A DNA stretch of 64,000 bases from Pseudomonas fluorescens (lineage in GTDB: Bacteria > Pseudomonadota > Gammaproteobacteria > Pseudomonadales > Pseudomonadaceae), in contig NZ_MOBX01000013.1 in assembly GCF_003732425.1 (NCBI RefSeq), positions 1,242,026 to 1,306,025 of the forward strand. Reading direction: 5' to 3'. The position numbers and the translations under genes are program-made. The notes beneath the pieces were generated by a model, which did not search any database, was not told the origin of the DNA, and was given only the letters and a program-made list of their open reading frames with translations. This document shows positions 19,485 through 26,626 of this stretch, piece by piece; the stretch's first letter is position 1; every line of letters starts with the position of its first letter.

Positions 19485-19721
19485 GGGCTACTCCTTGTAG
19501 TGGCCTGAATCTTCCTTGAGGGGCGTGCACAAGCAGCGGGCTTATTCGACACGCGAATCAAGACTGCGACGGTCATTACAAAACCGTTCTATTCCTGACA
19601 CACGCTAGTCGACGCCCTGCAATGGGGCATTGGTTAAATGGCATTAATACTTTGGTGCTATTGGCCTCTGTCATGAGTTCTTCAACCCATACCCACGGTA
19701 CTTCAGCCTGCCGCAGCCCCC

Positions 19722-19811
19722 TGTAGGAGTGAGCCTGCTCGCGATAGCGGCGTGTCAGTCAGCCCATCCTTTGTTGATAAAGCGCTATCGCGAGCAGGCT
19801 CATTCCTACAA
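19722..19811. repeat. REP doublet, GTAGGAGTGAGCC family
   Basis: TGTAGGAGTGAGCCTGCTCG with CGATAGCGG, inverted at 19785-19811. It is related to the GTGGGAGCGAGCC family but distinct. It lies in the 519-base space between the autotransporter and tsx, which holds no gene. Confidence 0.85.
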
Positions 19812-19858
19812 GGGTTATGCGGTGAGCGAGGAATATCTGATCGTCCTATCAAAAAATG

Positions 19859-19883
19859 CGCTGAAACCTTCGAAATTTCAGCG
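19859..19883. other. Perfect 8-bp inverted repeat near the tsx promoter region
   Basis: CGCTGAAA, a 9-base spacer, then TTTCAGCG, flanked by A-runs on both sides. It could be a terminator stem or an operator. It lies 25 bases upstream of the PurR-type palindrome. Confidence 0.5.
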
Positions 19884-19906
19884 TATTGAAAAAATTGGTA
19901 CGCCTT

Positions 19907-19922
19907 GTGCAAACGTTTGCGT
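19907..19922 (+). promoter_or_regulatory. PurR/LacI-family operator upstream of the nucleoside operon
   Basis: GTGCAAACGTTTGCGT contains the perfect 12-bp palindrome GCAAACGTTTGC. It differs from the E. coli PurR consensus ACGCAAACGTTTGCGT at two of 16 outer positions. It lies 80 bases before the start of tsx. A LacI-family regulator responding to a purine or ribose effector is the likely ligand; no such regulator gene is in the window. Confidence 0.7.
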
Positions 19923-20002
19923 AACGTCAATCCCAGCGTTTTCGTAACAAAACCGTACAAGCCCACGGAACTCGGGCCCTGATCCGCAAAAAAGGACTTT
20001 AA

Positions 20003-20962
20003 ATGCCCATCGCATGCCCTTTTCGCGCACCTTTCTCGCGCACGTTTGCTGTTTCCCTGCTACTGACCGGCGTTACCGGACTTCTCAGCCACAGCGCACT
20101 GGCGCAACCAGCCGCCAAGGAAGAATCCGCCCAGGGCGAAACCCTCAGCCCGGAAGCGAGCCCGCCGAAAAAAGGCGCGTACCTGTCAGACTGGTACAAC
20201 CAGGACCTGACCCTGATCGGCAGCAAAGACATCAGCTTCGGCCCGCAACCGGCCGACGATATCTATCTGGAATACGAGTACTTCGGCCGCAAAGGCCCGT
20301 TCGAACTGTACGGTTATGTCGACATTCCGAAGATCTTCAACATCGGCAACAGCCACGACAAAGGCGTGTGGGATCACGGCTCGCCGGTGTTCATGGAACA
20401 CGAACCGCGCATCTCCATCGACTACCTCGCCGGCCGCAGCCTGGCCATCGGCCCGTTCAAGGAATGGTATGTGGCGTTCGACTGGATCTACGACCACGGC
20501 AGCCGCAAGGAGAACCGTGCCAATACGCTTTACAGCGGTTTCGGCACCGACATTGACACCCATTCGCGGGTCAATCTGTCGGCCAACCTGTACGGTCGCT
20601 ATCAGTGGGAAAACTACGGTGCGAGCAACGAATATTCGTGGGACGGCTACCGCGCGCAGCTCAAGTACATCGTGCCGATCGACACCTTCAGCAACGGTGC
20701 TTCGCTGACCTATATCGGTTTCACCAACTTCGATTTCGGCTCGGACATTCACAAGGACAACCCGGCGCGCACCGCCAATGCAACGGTGGCAACCAACGTC
20801 CTGCTCTACTCGTTCACCCATTTGCGCTTCACCCTGGTCGGCCGTTATTTCCACAACGGCGGCAACTGGGAAGACGGCAGCGAGCTGAATTTTGGCGACG
20901 GCAATTTCCGCGCGCGGTCCAACGGCTGGGGTTATTACGCCGGCATCGGTTATCAGTTCTGA
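20003..20962 (+). CDS. tsx: Nucleoside-specific outer-membrane channel, Tsx/OmpK family
   Basis: A 319-residue outer-membrane beta-barrel. The signal peptide (RTFAVSLLLTGVTGLLSHSALA) is cleaved near residue 35, and a short Pro/Glu-rich linker precedes the barrel. YLSDWYNQDLTLIGS and DDIYLEYEYFGRKGPFELYGYVDIPKIF are characteristic Tsx/OmpK strands. The protein ends in YYAGIGYQF with a terminal Phe for BAM recognition. Tsx passes nucleosides across the outer membrane. The start has AAGGA at 7-base spacing. The next gene begins 15 bases after the stop and encodes an exported NUP-family protein. A PurR-type operator upstream fits purine-nucleoside control. Confidence 0.85.
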   Translation: MPIACPFRAPFSRTFAVSLLLTGVTGLLSHSALAQPAAKEESAQGETLSPEASPPKKGAYLSDWYNQDLTLIGSKDISFGPQPADDIYLEYEYFGRKGPFELYGYVDIPKIFNIGNSHDKGVWDHGSPVFMEHEPRISIDYLAGRSLAIGPFKEWYVAFDWIYDHGSRKENRANTLYSGFGTDIDTHSRVNLSANLYGRYQWENYGASNEYSWDGYRAQLKYIVPIDTFSNGASLTYIGFTNFDFGSDIHKDNPARTANATVATNVLLYSFTHLRFTLVGRYFHNGGNWEDGSELNFGDGNFRARSNGWGYYAGIGYQF

Positions 20963-20977
20963 ATCAAGGAGTTTTCC

Positions 20978-22000
20978 ATGCAAGCAATGATGCGTTTGAC
21001 CCTGGCCGGTGCGGCCCTGCTCTCTTCCACCGCGTGGGCGGCCGAGGCGCCGATTCAACCGAAAGTCGTGCTGATCACCATGTTTGCCCCCGAGGCGCAA
21101 CACTGGATCGATCGCCTGGCGCTAAAGCAGGAAATCCGCGTGCCGGGCCTGTCCGCCGAGTACCCGAGCATCCGCTGCAACGCGCAGCAGGTCTGCCTGC
21201 TGACCACTGGCATGGGCCAGACCAACGCCGCCGCCTCGACCCTGGCGTTGGCCTTGTCACCAAAATTCGACCTGCGCAAAAGCTACTTCCTGATCGCCGG
21301 CATTGCCGGCATCAGCCCGAAACACGGGACCATCGGCACCGCCGCATGGGCGCATTATCTGGTGGAGTTCGGCACGCAATGGGAGATCGATTCGCGCGAT
21401 GCGCCATCGAACTGGCCGACCGGCTACCTGGGCATCAACACCAAAGGCCCGAACGAAAAACCGCCGCTGGACTACAAGACCGAAGTCTTCGAGCTCAACC
21501 CGCAGCTACAGGCCAAGGCCTTCGCCCTGAGCCACAAAGTCGAGCTGAGTGAAAGCAAGGAGTCCGCCGCCTGGCGCCTGAAATACCCGTCTGCCCCGGC
21601 CAATCAACCACCGGTGGTTACCCGTTGCGACACACTGGCCGGCAACACCTGGTTCTCCGGCACGCGCCTGAGCGAACGGGCCGAGGTCTGGACCAAACTG
21701 CTGACCGACAACAAGGGCGAATACTGCACGACGCAACAGGAAGACAACTCCACCTATGAGGCCTTGCTGCGCGCCAGTCGTGAAGGCCTGGTCGACGTGC
21801 AGCGTCTGGCCGTGGTGCGTGCCGGCTCCGATTTCGACCGTCCTGAGCCGGGCGGCAGTGAAGTGGACAACCTGCTCAAATACGCCGATCAGGGCGGCTT
21901 CGTGCCAGCGCTGGAGAATCTCTATCGCACCGGTAATCCGTTGGTGCAGGACATCCTGAAAAACTGGTCGGCGTGGGAAAACGGCGTCCCGCAATCCTGA
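20978..22000 (+). CDS. Exported purine nucleoside permease (NUP) family protein
   Basis: A 340-residue protein with a clear signal peptide (LTLAGAALLSSTAWA, cleaved near AEA) and no other membrane segment. It therefore cannot itself be a permease despite the family name (NUP, PF06516). Motifs such as LLTTGMGQTNAAAS, YFLIAGIAGISP and VVRAGSDFDRP resemble the glycine-rich and substrate-contact segments of nucleoside phosphorylase/hydrolase folds. The likely role is periplasmic binding or cleavage of nucleosides that enter through the adjacent Tsx channel. The RBS AGGAG lies 8 bases upstream and the gene follows tsx by 15 bases, forming an operon. Enzymatic function is inferred, not shown. Confidence 0.8.
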   Translation: MQAMMRLTLAGAALLSSTAWAAEAPIQPKVVLITMFAPEAQHWIDRLALKQEIRVPGLSAEYPSIRCNAQQVCLLTTGMGQTNAAASTLALALSPKFDLRKSYFLIAGIAGISPKHGTIGTAAWAHYLVEFGTQWEIDSRDAPSNWPTGYLGINTKGPNEKPPLDYKTEVFELNPQLQAKAFALSHKVELSESKESAAWRLKYPSAPANQPPVVTRCDTLAGNTWFSGTRLSERAEVWTKLLTDNKGEYCTTQQEDNSTYEALLRASREGLVDVQRLAVVRAGSDFDRPEPGGSEVDNLLKYADQGGFVPALENLYRTGNPLVQDILKNWSAWENGVPQS

Positions 22001-22017
22001 GCCCAACACCGATCTAC

Positions 22018-22107
22018 TGTAGGAGTGAGCCTGCTCGCGATAGTGGTGTGTCAGTTTAATCATGAGTGACTGACACACCGCTATCGCGAGCAGGCTCACT
22101 CCTACAG
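22018..22107. repeat. REP doublet, GTAGGAGTGAGCC family
   Basis: Second window copy of this family (compare 19722-19811). The inverted arms flank a short palindromic core. It follows the nucleoside operon and is likely to act as a terminator. Confidence 0.85.
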
Positions 22108-22122
22108 GGGTTTTGAGGTGGG

Positions 22123-22590
22123 TCAGGGAATTAGGATGACCTTGTCGCCGCTGCCCTGATTGACGTCGGCGTAGCGCGCGAGGCCTTCGGCCAACGGCAC
22201 CTCGACCAACCCTTGCGGCAACGGCAGCAAGGGTTGGTCGAAGAACCGCCCGAACTGCTCGAGCATTGCCGCGCAGGCTTCTACGCCGTACAACAGCGAA
22301 TTGATCCCGACCACCGAACCGCCCTTGCGATACAGCGCCAGTGCCGGCAATTGCACATGCCCGTCCACCGGTGCGGCGATGATCGCGATCCGGCCGAAGG
22401 GGGCCAGTGCCGCCACCGATGCCGGCAGCCAGAAACCGGTGGTGTCGAAGATCACATCGGCGCCGCCGCGATACACCGCGTTGACCTGCGCGCCGAGGTC
22501 TTCAGGCTTGTCCAGTTGCAGCGTCTGAAAACCCTGCGCCTGCAAATCCTTAACCTGCTCCGGCCAACGATAGAGACCGTCGGACAATCC
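22123..22590 (-). pseudogene. C-terminal remnant of a medium-chain zinc-binding-type dehydrogenase/quinone oxidoreductase
   Basis: About 155 codons encode the C-terminal half of an MDR-family NAD(P)H-dependent oxidoreductase. GGADVIFDTTGFWLPASVAALAPFGRIAIIAAP is the Rossmann segment after the nucleotide-binding loop, followed by YRKGGSVVGINSLLYG, and it ends at GSGDKVILIP with a normal stop. The catalytic N-terminal domain and the GGVG-type dinucleotide motif are missing. Upstream of about 22590 the similarity breaks off into unrelated sequence, and the start codon of the DUF6555-like gene lies only 60 bases away on the other strand. The reading frame continues open further upstream, but that sequence is antisense to other genes and has no MDR character. 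Confidence 0.75.
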
Positions 22591-22650
22591 GAATGAATTT
22601 TCCCGGTGCGCCGCGATCCCTCTATTACTACAGGGAGGAATACGGGCTTT

Positions 22651-22878
22651 ATGAACAACGCAAAACTCTATGTCATCGAATACACCCTTCACGGCACGCC
22701 CAAGTCCTTCATTATCCGCTCGGACAAAATGGACAACGTCGAGGCATGGCACTGGGCGAGCTGCGACGCCGGGGTCGGTCGCATCCCGCGCTTTGGCCGT
22801 GAGAAGGTGCAGAAGACCAGCAAACCGATGGCGGAAAAATTCGGCGTGGAAAACGTCGTGTGGCGACCGACCAGCTAA
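22651..22878 (+). CDS. Small conserved Pseudomonas protein (DUF6555-like)
   Basis: A 75-residue protein, MNNAKLYVIEYTLHGTPKSF..., with no signal peptide or membrane segment. The sequence KLYVIEYTLHGTPKSF and EAWHWASCDAGVG are conserved in small Pseudomonas proteins that I recall under DUF6555; this name is from memory. GGAGG lies 12 bases before the ATG, a little far, and an upstream in-frame ATG at 22606 is less likely. Function unknown. It is followed closely by another small gene, possibly co-transcribed up to a shared terminator. Confidence 0.7.
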   Translation: MNNAKLYVIEYTLHGTPKSFIIRSDKMDNVEAWHWASCDAGVGRIPRFGREKVQKTSKPMAEKFGVENVVWRPTS

Positions 22879-22917
22879 GCTCAGCCTGGCAATCGGCATC
22901 ATTCGGGGGAATGCACC

Positions 22918-23190
22918 ATGACCAGCATCAACAGCCCGGCGCATCTGGACTATGGCCTCGATACGCTGTTCGGGCGTATCACCAAAAGCGTGGACTGCCG
23001 CGTCGGGCTGGAGGCGGTCGAGGATGATCCGTTTCGCTTTGCGCTGCGAGTGCCGGCCCCGCTGCCGGACGACCTTGACCAGGCGAAAACCGTGGTGGTC
23101 AGGGTTGAAGGCCGGCGGCTGCAAGGTACGGTGCGCCATGCGGAGCGAATGGATGATGAAAGTCTGAAACTGGAAGTGGAGCCTGATTAG
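22918..23190 (+). CDS. Small hypothetical protein, 90 residues
   Basis: A soluble, acidic 90-residue protein. ALRVPAPLPDDLDQAKTVVVRVEGRRLQGTVRHAER suggests a small beta-rich fold, with a strand pattern vaguely like PilZ-type or OB barrels, but no motif allows a firm family. GGGGA precedes the start. It begins 39 bases after the DUF6555-like gene and ends inside a strong terminator hairpin whose loop contains the TAG stop. Function unknown. Confidence 0.65.
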   Translation: MTSINSPAHLDYGLDTLFGRITKSVDCRVGLEAVEDDPFRFALRVPAPLPDDLDQAKTVVVRVEGRRLQGTVRHAERMDDESLKLEVEPD

Positions 23191-23205
23191 GCTCCACTTT
23201 TTTTT
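23174..23205 (+). terminator. Rho-independent terminator overlapping a stop codon
   Basis: AGTGGAGCC, loop TGATTA, GGCTCCACT and a run of eight T. The stop codon TAG of the 90-residue gene lies at the stem/loop border. Confidence 0.88.
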
Positions 23206-23215
23206 GCGTCGCTCG

Positions 23216-23380
23216 TCATCCGTGGGCGCACTTACAGCCCTTGGTTGAACATTCCTCGCCACTTTTGTGGTGGTGGGCGCAGGCTTCACAGCAATAGTGT
23301 TTGCCGTGCACGGCGTAAGCATGGTCGCCTTCCTTGATTGTGCACTTGCATCCGGGGCAATCGCATTTTCTATCGGGCAT
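23216..23380 (-). CDS. Bacterial metallothionein (PmtA/BmtA-like)
   Basis: A 54-residue protein with 10 cysteines (residues 6, 8, 11, 13, 30, 31, 34, 44, 49, 51) and several histidines (HGKHYCC, AHHHK). It starts MPDRKCDCPGCKC. The spacing CxCxxCxC ... CCxxC ... CxxxxCxC matches the zinc/cadmium-binding bacterial metallothioneins known from Pseudomonas and Synechococcus. It would bind Zn, Cd or Cu in the cytosol for storage and detoxification. It lacks the long flexible C-terminal tail of some P. fluorescens homologues that I recall. The start at 23380 is set by family similarity. It is monocistronic and convergent with the preceding terminator. Confidence 0.9.
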   Translation of the reverse strand: MPDRKCDCPGCKCTIKEGDHAYAVHGKHYCCEACAHHHKSGEECSTKGCKCAHG

Positions 23381-23439
23381 GGGACAGACTCCTTGGGTGG
23401 TGGTTGTCTGGGGCTTGAAGGGCAAGCCGTAATACCCAG

Positions 23440-23476
23440 TGTAGGAGCTGCCGCAGGCTGCGATCTTTTGATTTTG
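23440..23476. repeat. Solo half REP-like unit, GTAGGAGCTGCCG family
   Basis: A single arm (TGTAGGAGCTGCCGCAGGCT then GCGATCTTTTGAT) with no inverted partner. It opens the 1.1 kb gene-free block 23381-24502. Confidence 0.7.
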
Positions 23477-23521
23477 TTTGCGATGGTGAATGGGATTGGG
23501 ATTGGAGATTGTGATTGGGGG

Positions 23522-23815
23522 CATATCCGTTGCTGCGGGTGTTGCCGCTGGCGGTTTCGCTCTTACAGCGAGTCCCTTTTTCAAACGCCAAAAAGGAACC
23601 AAAAGGCTTTGCCCCTGGCGTACGGCACTTCGCTGAGGCTCAGTGTTCCCTCGCTACGGTGTCCATCCGGGGGCATCGCCTACGGTTTGCTTCGCTGCAC
23701 CTCCTCTCGATGTATGCGGCTACGCCGCACGGCGCTGCGCGCCTACCCCCGGATGAACACCTTCGCTCGGCCTGCCGATGGGGCAAAAGATCAAAAGCCA
23801 AAGCAAGATCACAAG
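23522..23815 (+). repeat. Long dispersed repeat, left copy (direct)
   Basis: Starts CATATCCGTTGCTGCGG and runs through CCAAAAAGGAACCAAAAGG, GGTTTGCTTCGCTGCACCTC and CCTGCCGATGGGGCAAAAGA. The same order of landmarks occurs inverted at 24185-24478. The identity is patchy but clear. No transposase is present and the open frames in it are Arg/Ser/Cys-rich and unlike proteins. Confidence 0.8.
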
Positions 23816-23865
23816 CCAGATCAAAAGCCAGTTCAAAAGCCAGTTCAAAAGCCCCTCACCCTAAC

Positions 23866-24090
23866 CCTCTCCCGGAGGGAGAGGGGACTGACCGCGGTGT
23901 TTGGGCGAGCTACGCCGACGTGGGATATCGCGTTGAACTCAGGCTTTGAAAAGCAAACAAATCGGCCACCTCCCATGAGGAAAAGGGGACTGACCGAGGT
24001 GTTTGGGAGAGGTACGCCGACGTGCGACACCGTTTTGAACTCAGATGGTTAAAGGCTCACAAATCGGCGCCCTCTCCCTGGGGAGAGGGC
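23866..24090. repeat. 102-bp tandem repeat, two and a fraction units
   Basis: GGGGACTGACCG-GGTGTTTGGG, then TACGCCGACGTG, a TTGAACTCAG element and ACAAATCGGC. Units begin near 23886 and 23988 with a truncated third (GGGGAGAGGG) near 24080. It lies between the two inverted long repeats. Confidence 0.75.
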
Positions 24091-24184
24091 TGGGCGGGCG
24101 GCGTTCCGATGAGGGGCAGCCCCACCGCAAAACCAAAGCCGAGCACGCTGTGCACCTCACCACTCAACAGGATGAGCGTTAGCT

Positions 24185-24478
24185 CGGCTGCAGCTTTTGA
24201 TCTTGATCTGAGAGCCCGTCGGCAGGCTGAGTGGAGGGATTGATCCGGGCGTGGGAGCGCAGCGACCGTTTGGCGCAGCCAAACACAGCGAGAGGAGGTG
24301 CAGCGAAGCAAACCGGAGACGCTGCGCCCGGATCAATTCCGGAGCGAAGGAACCCCGAGCCCCAGCGAGCGGGCCGAACGTCAGGGCGAAGACCTTTTGG
24401 TTACTTTTGGGGCGTTTGCCAAAAGTGACCCGCCGTAAGGGCGGAACCCTAAGCAGCCGTGACCGCAGCAACGGATAT
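24185..24478 (-). repeat. Long dispersed repeat, right copy (inverted)
   Basis: Reverse complement of the element at 23522-23815. It contains GAGGTGCAGCGAAGCAAACC, CCTTTTGGTTACTTTTGG and ends CCGCAGCAACGGATATG. It lies 25 bases from the 3' end of the YdcZ-type gene. Confidence 0.8.
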
Positions 24479-24502
24479 GTACTCAACCCAACCCAACCCA
24501 AC

Positions 24503-24955
24503 TCACCCAACCCGACGCGAACTCCTATACATAAACACCAAAGCCAACCCCAAACACACCATCGCCAAAATCCGACTCGAAGAAAGCTCAATCGCCGGAT
24601 TCCCCAACCAGCCAAAATTATCAATCAACATCCCCATCCCCAACTGCCCGACAATCACCGCCACCGTCGCCACAGCCGTCCCCACCACCGGCACCGCCCC
24701 GACCATCACCATCATGTAGACCACGCCAAACAGCGCCCCGGTCAACTGCCACTTCGGCACATCCAAAAGACTCACCGCATGGGCCGGCTCAAAAAACAAA
24801 ATCAACAACCCGGTCGAAACCGCCCCCACAACGAATGTCAGCAAACTACTGCGCAACACCCCGACGCTTTCACCCAAACGCCCATTGATTGCCGCCTGCA
24901 CACTCAACACCGCACCGGCCAACACCACCACCGCCAACAAAATAACCAGACTCAT
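24503..24955 (-). CDS. DMT-superfamily YdcZ (DUF606) membrane protein, second of pair
   Basis: About 150 residues with five predicted hydrophobic helices and the half-size YdcZ/DUF606 fold. NGRLGESVGVLRSSLLTFVVG near the N-terminus and GTAVATVAVIVGQLGMGMLIDNFGWLG are characteristic. Such half-length proteins are thought to dimerise, often as heterodimers encoded by gene pairs, to make a DMT-type exporter. The ATG at 24955 and a GTG one codon earlier are both usable; the gene starts directly after the stop of its partner (TGA-GTG-ATG), so the two are translationally coupled. Substrate unknown. Confidence 0.85.
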   Translation of the reverse strand: MSLVILLAVVVLAGAVLSVQAAINGRLGESVGVLRSSLLTFVVGAVSTGLLILFFEPAHAVSLLDVPKWQLTGALFGVVYMMVMVGAVPVVGTAVATVAVIVGQLGMGMLIDNFGWLGNPAIELSSSRILAMVCLGLALVFMYRSSRRVG

Positions 24956-24958
24956 CAC

Positions 24959-25444
24959 TCAACCCCGCGCAATCAAAACAAGTGCCACCACAATCAACCC
25001 CAACGCCAGCCACCGCTCGGCATTGACCTTCTTGCGCGTCGCCCCGAACCAGCCGAAATGGTCAATCAACACACTCTTGCCGACCTGCCCGGACAGAATC
25101 GCGATCATGGTCATGGCAATGCCGATATGCGGCGTCGCCAACGTCAGCACCACCACATACATCGGTCCCAGAAAACCGCCAATCAACTGCCAGCGCGGCA
25201 GATCGGTCAGTGCCGGACCTTTTTGCGGGCCGGCGAATAACAGCAGCAAAAACAGAATCGCCGAGCCGACCCCAAAAATGCTCAAGGTCGCCCACAGATG
25301 CCCGACCTGCACACCCAACGGCCCGAGCAACCCCGCCTCCACCGACAACCCCATGCCCGCGAGAATCACCAGCGGCAGCAGCAACAAGCGCAAGCCCGAT
25401 TTCGTCGCCGGTGCGCCGACACTCACCTCATCCAACGTCTGCAT
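24959..25444 (-). CDS. DMT-superfamily YdcZ (DUF606) membrane protein, first of pair
   Basis: About 161 residues with five hydrophobic segments. LPRWQLIGGFLGPMYVVVLT and GQVGKSVLIDHFGWFG mirror the partner gene's VPKWQLTGALFGVVYMMVMV and GQLGMGMLIDNFGWLG, showing that the two arose by duplication. GAGTGG lies 10 bases before the ATG at 25444; a start three codons earlier (25453) leaves too little space. It is divergent from a LysR regulator 113 bases away, which is the natural candidate regulator of the pair. Substrate unknown. Confidence 0.82.
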   Translation of the reverse strand: MQTLDEVSVGAPATKSGLRLLLLPLVILAGMGLSVEAGLLGPLGVQVGHLWATLSIFGVGSAILFLLLLFAGPQKGPALTDLPRWQLIGGFLGPMYVVVLTLATPHIGIAMTMIAILSGQVGKSVLIDHFGWFGATRKKVNAERWLALGLIVVALVLIARG

Positions 25445-25557
25445 AAACAACATTCCACTCAAATAAACGATGGCGCGGATTATCGGCTGGCGCCGCTGTG
25501 CGATAAATGGGAGCATCCGGACAACACTTTTGCGCAACTCGCACAACAGGACGATTC

Positions 25558-26493
25558 ATGCACGGGCTCAATGAACTCGGATTCAAGGCGCTAAGGCTGT
25601 TTGTGGCGGTACTCGACCACGGCAGTTTCTCCGAAGTCGCCCGCCGTGAAGGCGTGGCACCCTCGTCGATTTCGCGGCAGATCCAGTTGATGGAGCAGGC
25701 GCTCAATCAGCAATTGCTCTATCGCCACACCCGAGCGGTGACGCCAACCGAAGCCGGGCGCATGCTCGGTCACCATGCGCGGCTGGTGCTGGTGCAACTG
25801 GAAGAGGCCGAACAGGCCTTGCAGGAACAGCAAAGCGAACCCACCGGCCTGGTACGCATCAACGCGCCGGTGGTATTCGGTCAGCGGCATCTGACGCCGT
25901 GGCTGGGCCAGTTGTGCGCGCGTTATCCGAAGCTGCAACTGGATATCCAGCAGACCGACCATTACGTCGACCCGCTGCAGGAAGGCGCCGACCTGCTGTT
26001 CCGCATCGGCCCGTTGCACGACTCGAGCATGCAGGCACGGATTCTGGCGCCGCATCGCTTTCAGGTCGCGGCCAGCCCGGCGTATCTCAAGCGCCACGGC
26101 ACGCCGCAGAAACCTGAAGATCTCGCGCATCACCAGTGCCTCGCCTACAAAGGCGCGACCGGCCAGCAGCGCTGGTTTTTCCGCCGCGATGGCCAGGACT
26201 GGACACCCTACTCGGTCAAAGGCCCGATCACCGGCAACCACGCCGACACCCTCACCCAAGCCGCCGAGCAAGGGCTGGGGCTGGTGATGTTTCCGTCATG
26301 GCTGATTGGTGAGGCGGTACGCGAAGGCACGCTGGTGCCAGTGCTGAGGGACTATCAGGTGTCGAACAGTCTGGAGCCGCAGCAGATTGCGGTGCTGTGG
26401 CCGGGGAGCCGCAGACTGTCGGTGAAGGTGCGAACGGTGATTGATTTCTTTATTGAATGCTTCGGCGAGGTGCCCTACTGGGACAGACCGTAG
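25558..26493 (+). CDS. LysR-family transcriptional regulator
   Basis: A 311-residue LTTR. The winged HTH is at residues 8-66 (FKALRLFVAVLDHGSFSEVA, then GVAPSSISRQIQLMEQALNQ). It is followed by the RHTRAVTPTEAGRML wing and a periplasmic-binding-like effector domain (LVRINAPVVFGQRHLTPWL, LFRIGPLHDSSMQAR, LGLVMFPSWLIGEAVREG). The DSS/MQ pattern and the RxxTPTEAG wing are those of the CrgA/AaeR-like clade that pairs with small transporters or reductases. AGGA precedes the ATG at 25558. It is divergently oriented to the YdcZ pair, with a shared 113-base promoter region, so it probably controls that operon and itself. Confidence 0.9.
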   Translation: MHGLNELGFKALRLFVAVLDHGSFSEVARREGVAPSSISRQIQLMEQALNQQLLYRHTRAVTPTEAGRMLGHHARLVLVQLEEAEQALQEQQSEPTGLVRINAPVVFGQRHLTPWLGQLCARYPKLQLDIQQTDHYVDPLQEGADLLFRIGPLHDSSMQARILAPHRFQVAASPAYLKRHGTPQKPEDLAHHQCLAYKGATGQQRWFFRRDGQDWTPYSVKGPITGNHADTLTQAAEQGLGLVMFPSWLIGEAVREGTLVPVLRDYQVSNSLEPQQIAVLWPGSRRLSVKVRTVIDFFIECFGEVPYWDRP

Positions 26494-26510
26494 TCGCACA
26501 CAAATCCAAA

Positions 26511-26600
26511 TGTGGGAGCGAGCCTGCTCGCGAATGCGTTGTGTCTGATCTCACAGTGGCGACTGACACACAGCTTTCGCGAGCAGGCTCGCTCCTACAG
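26511..26600. repeat. REP doublet, GTGGGAGCGAGCC family
   Basis: Inverted arms in the convergent space between the LysR gene and the chemoreceptor gene. The right arm ends CTCCTACAG rather than CTCCCACAG, a hybrid toward the GTAGGAG families. Confidence 0.85.
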
Positions 26601-26626
26601 GGTTTTGCTTCGAGCTCCGAATCGCG

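Noticed and set aside
22213..22596. Plus-strand frame across the dehydrogenase remnant
   Set aside because: It is antisense to a clear MDR Rossmann segment and shows no motif of its own.
23381..24502. Arg/Ser/Cys-rich open frames in the long dispersed repeats
   Set aside because: They occur on both strands, have no start signals, and repeat inside an inverted element; I treat the block as non-coding.
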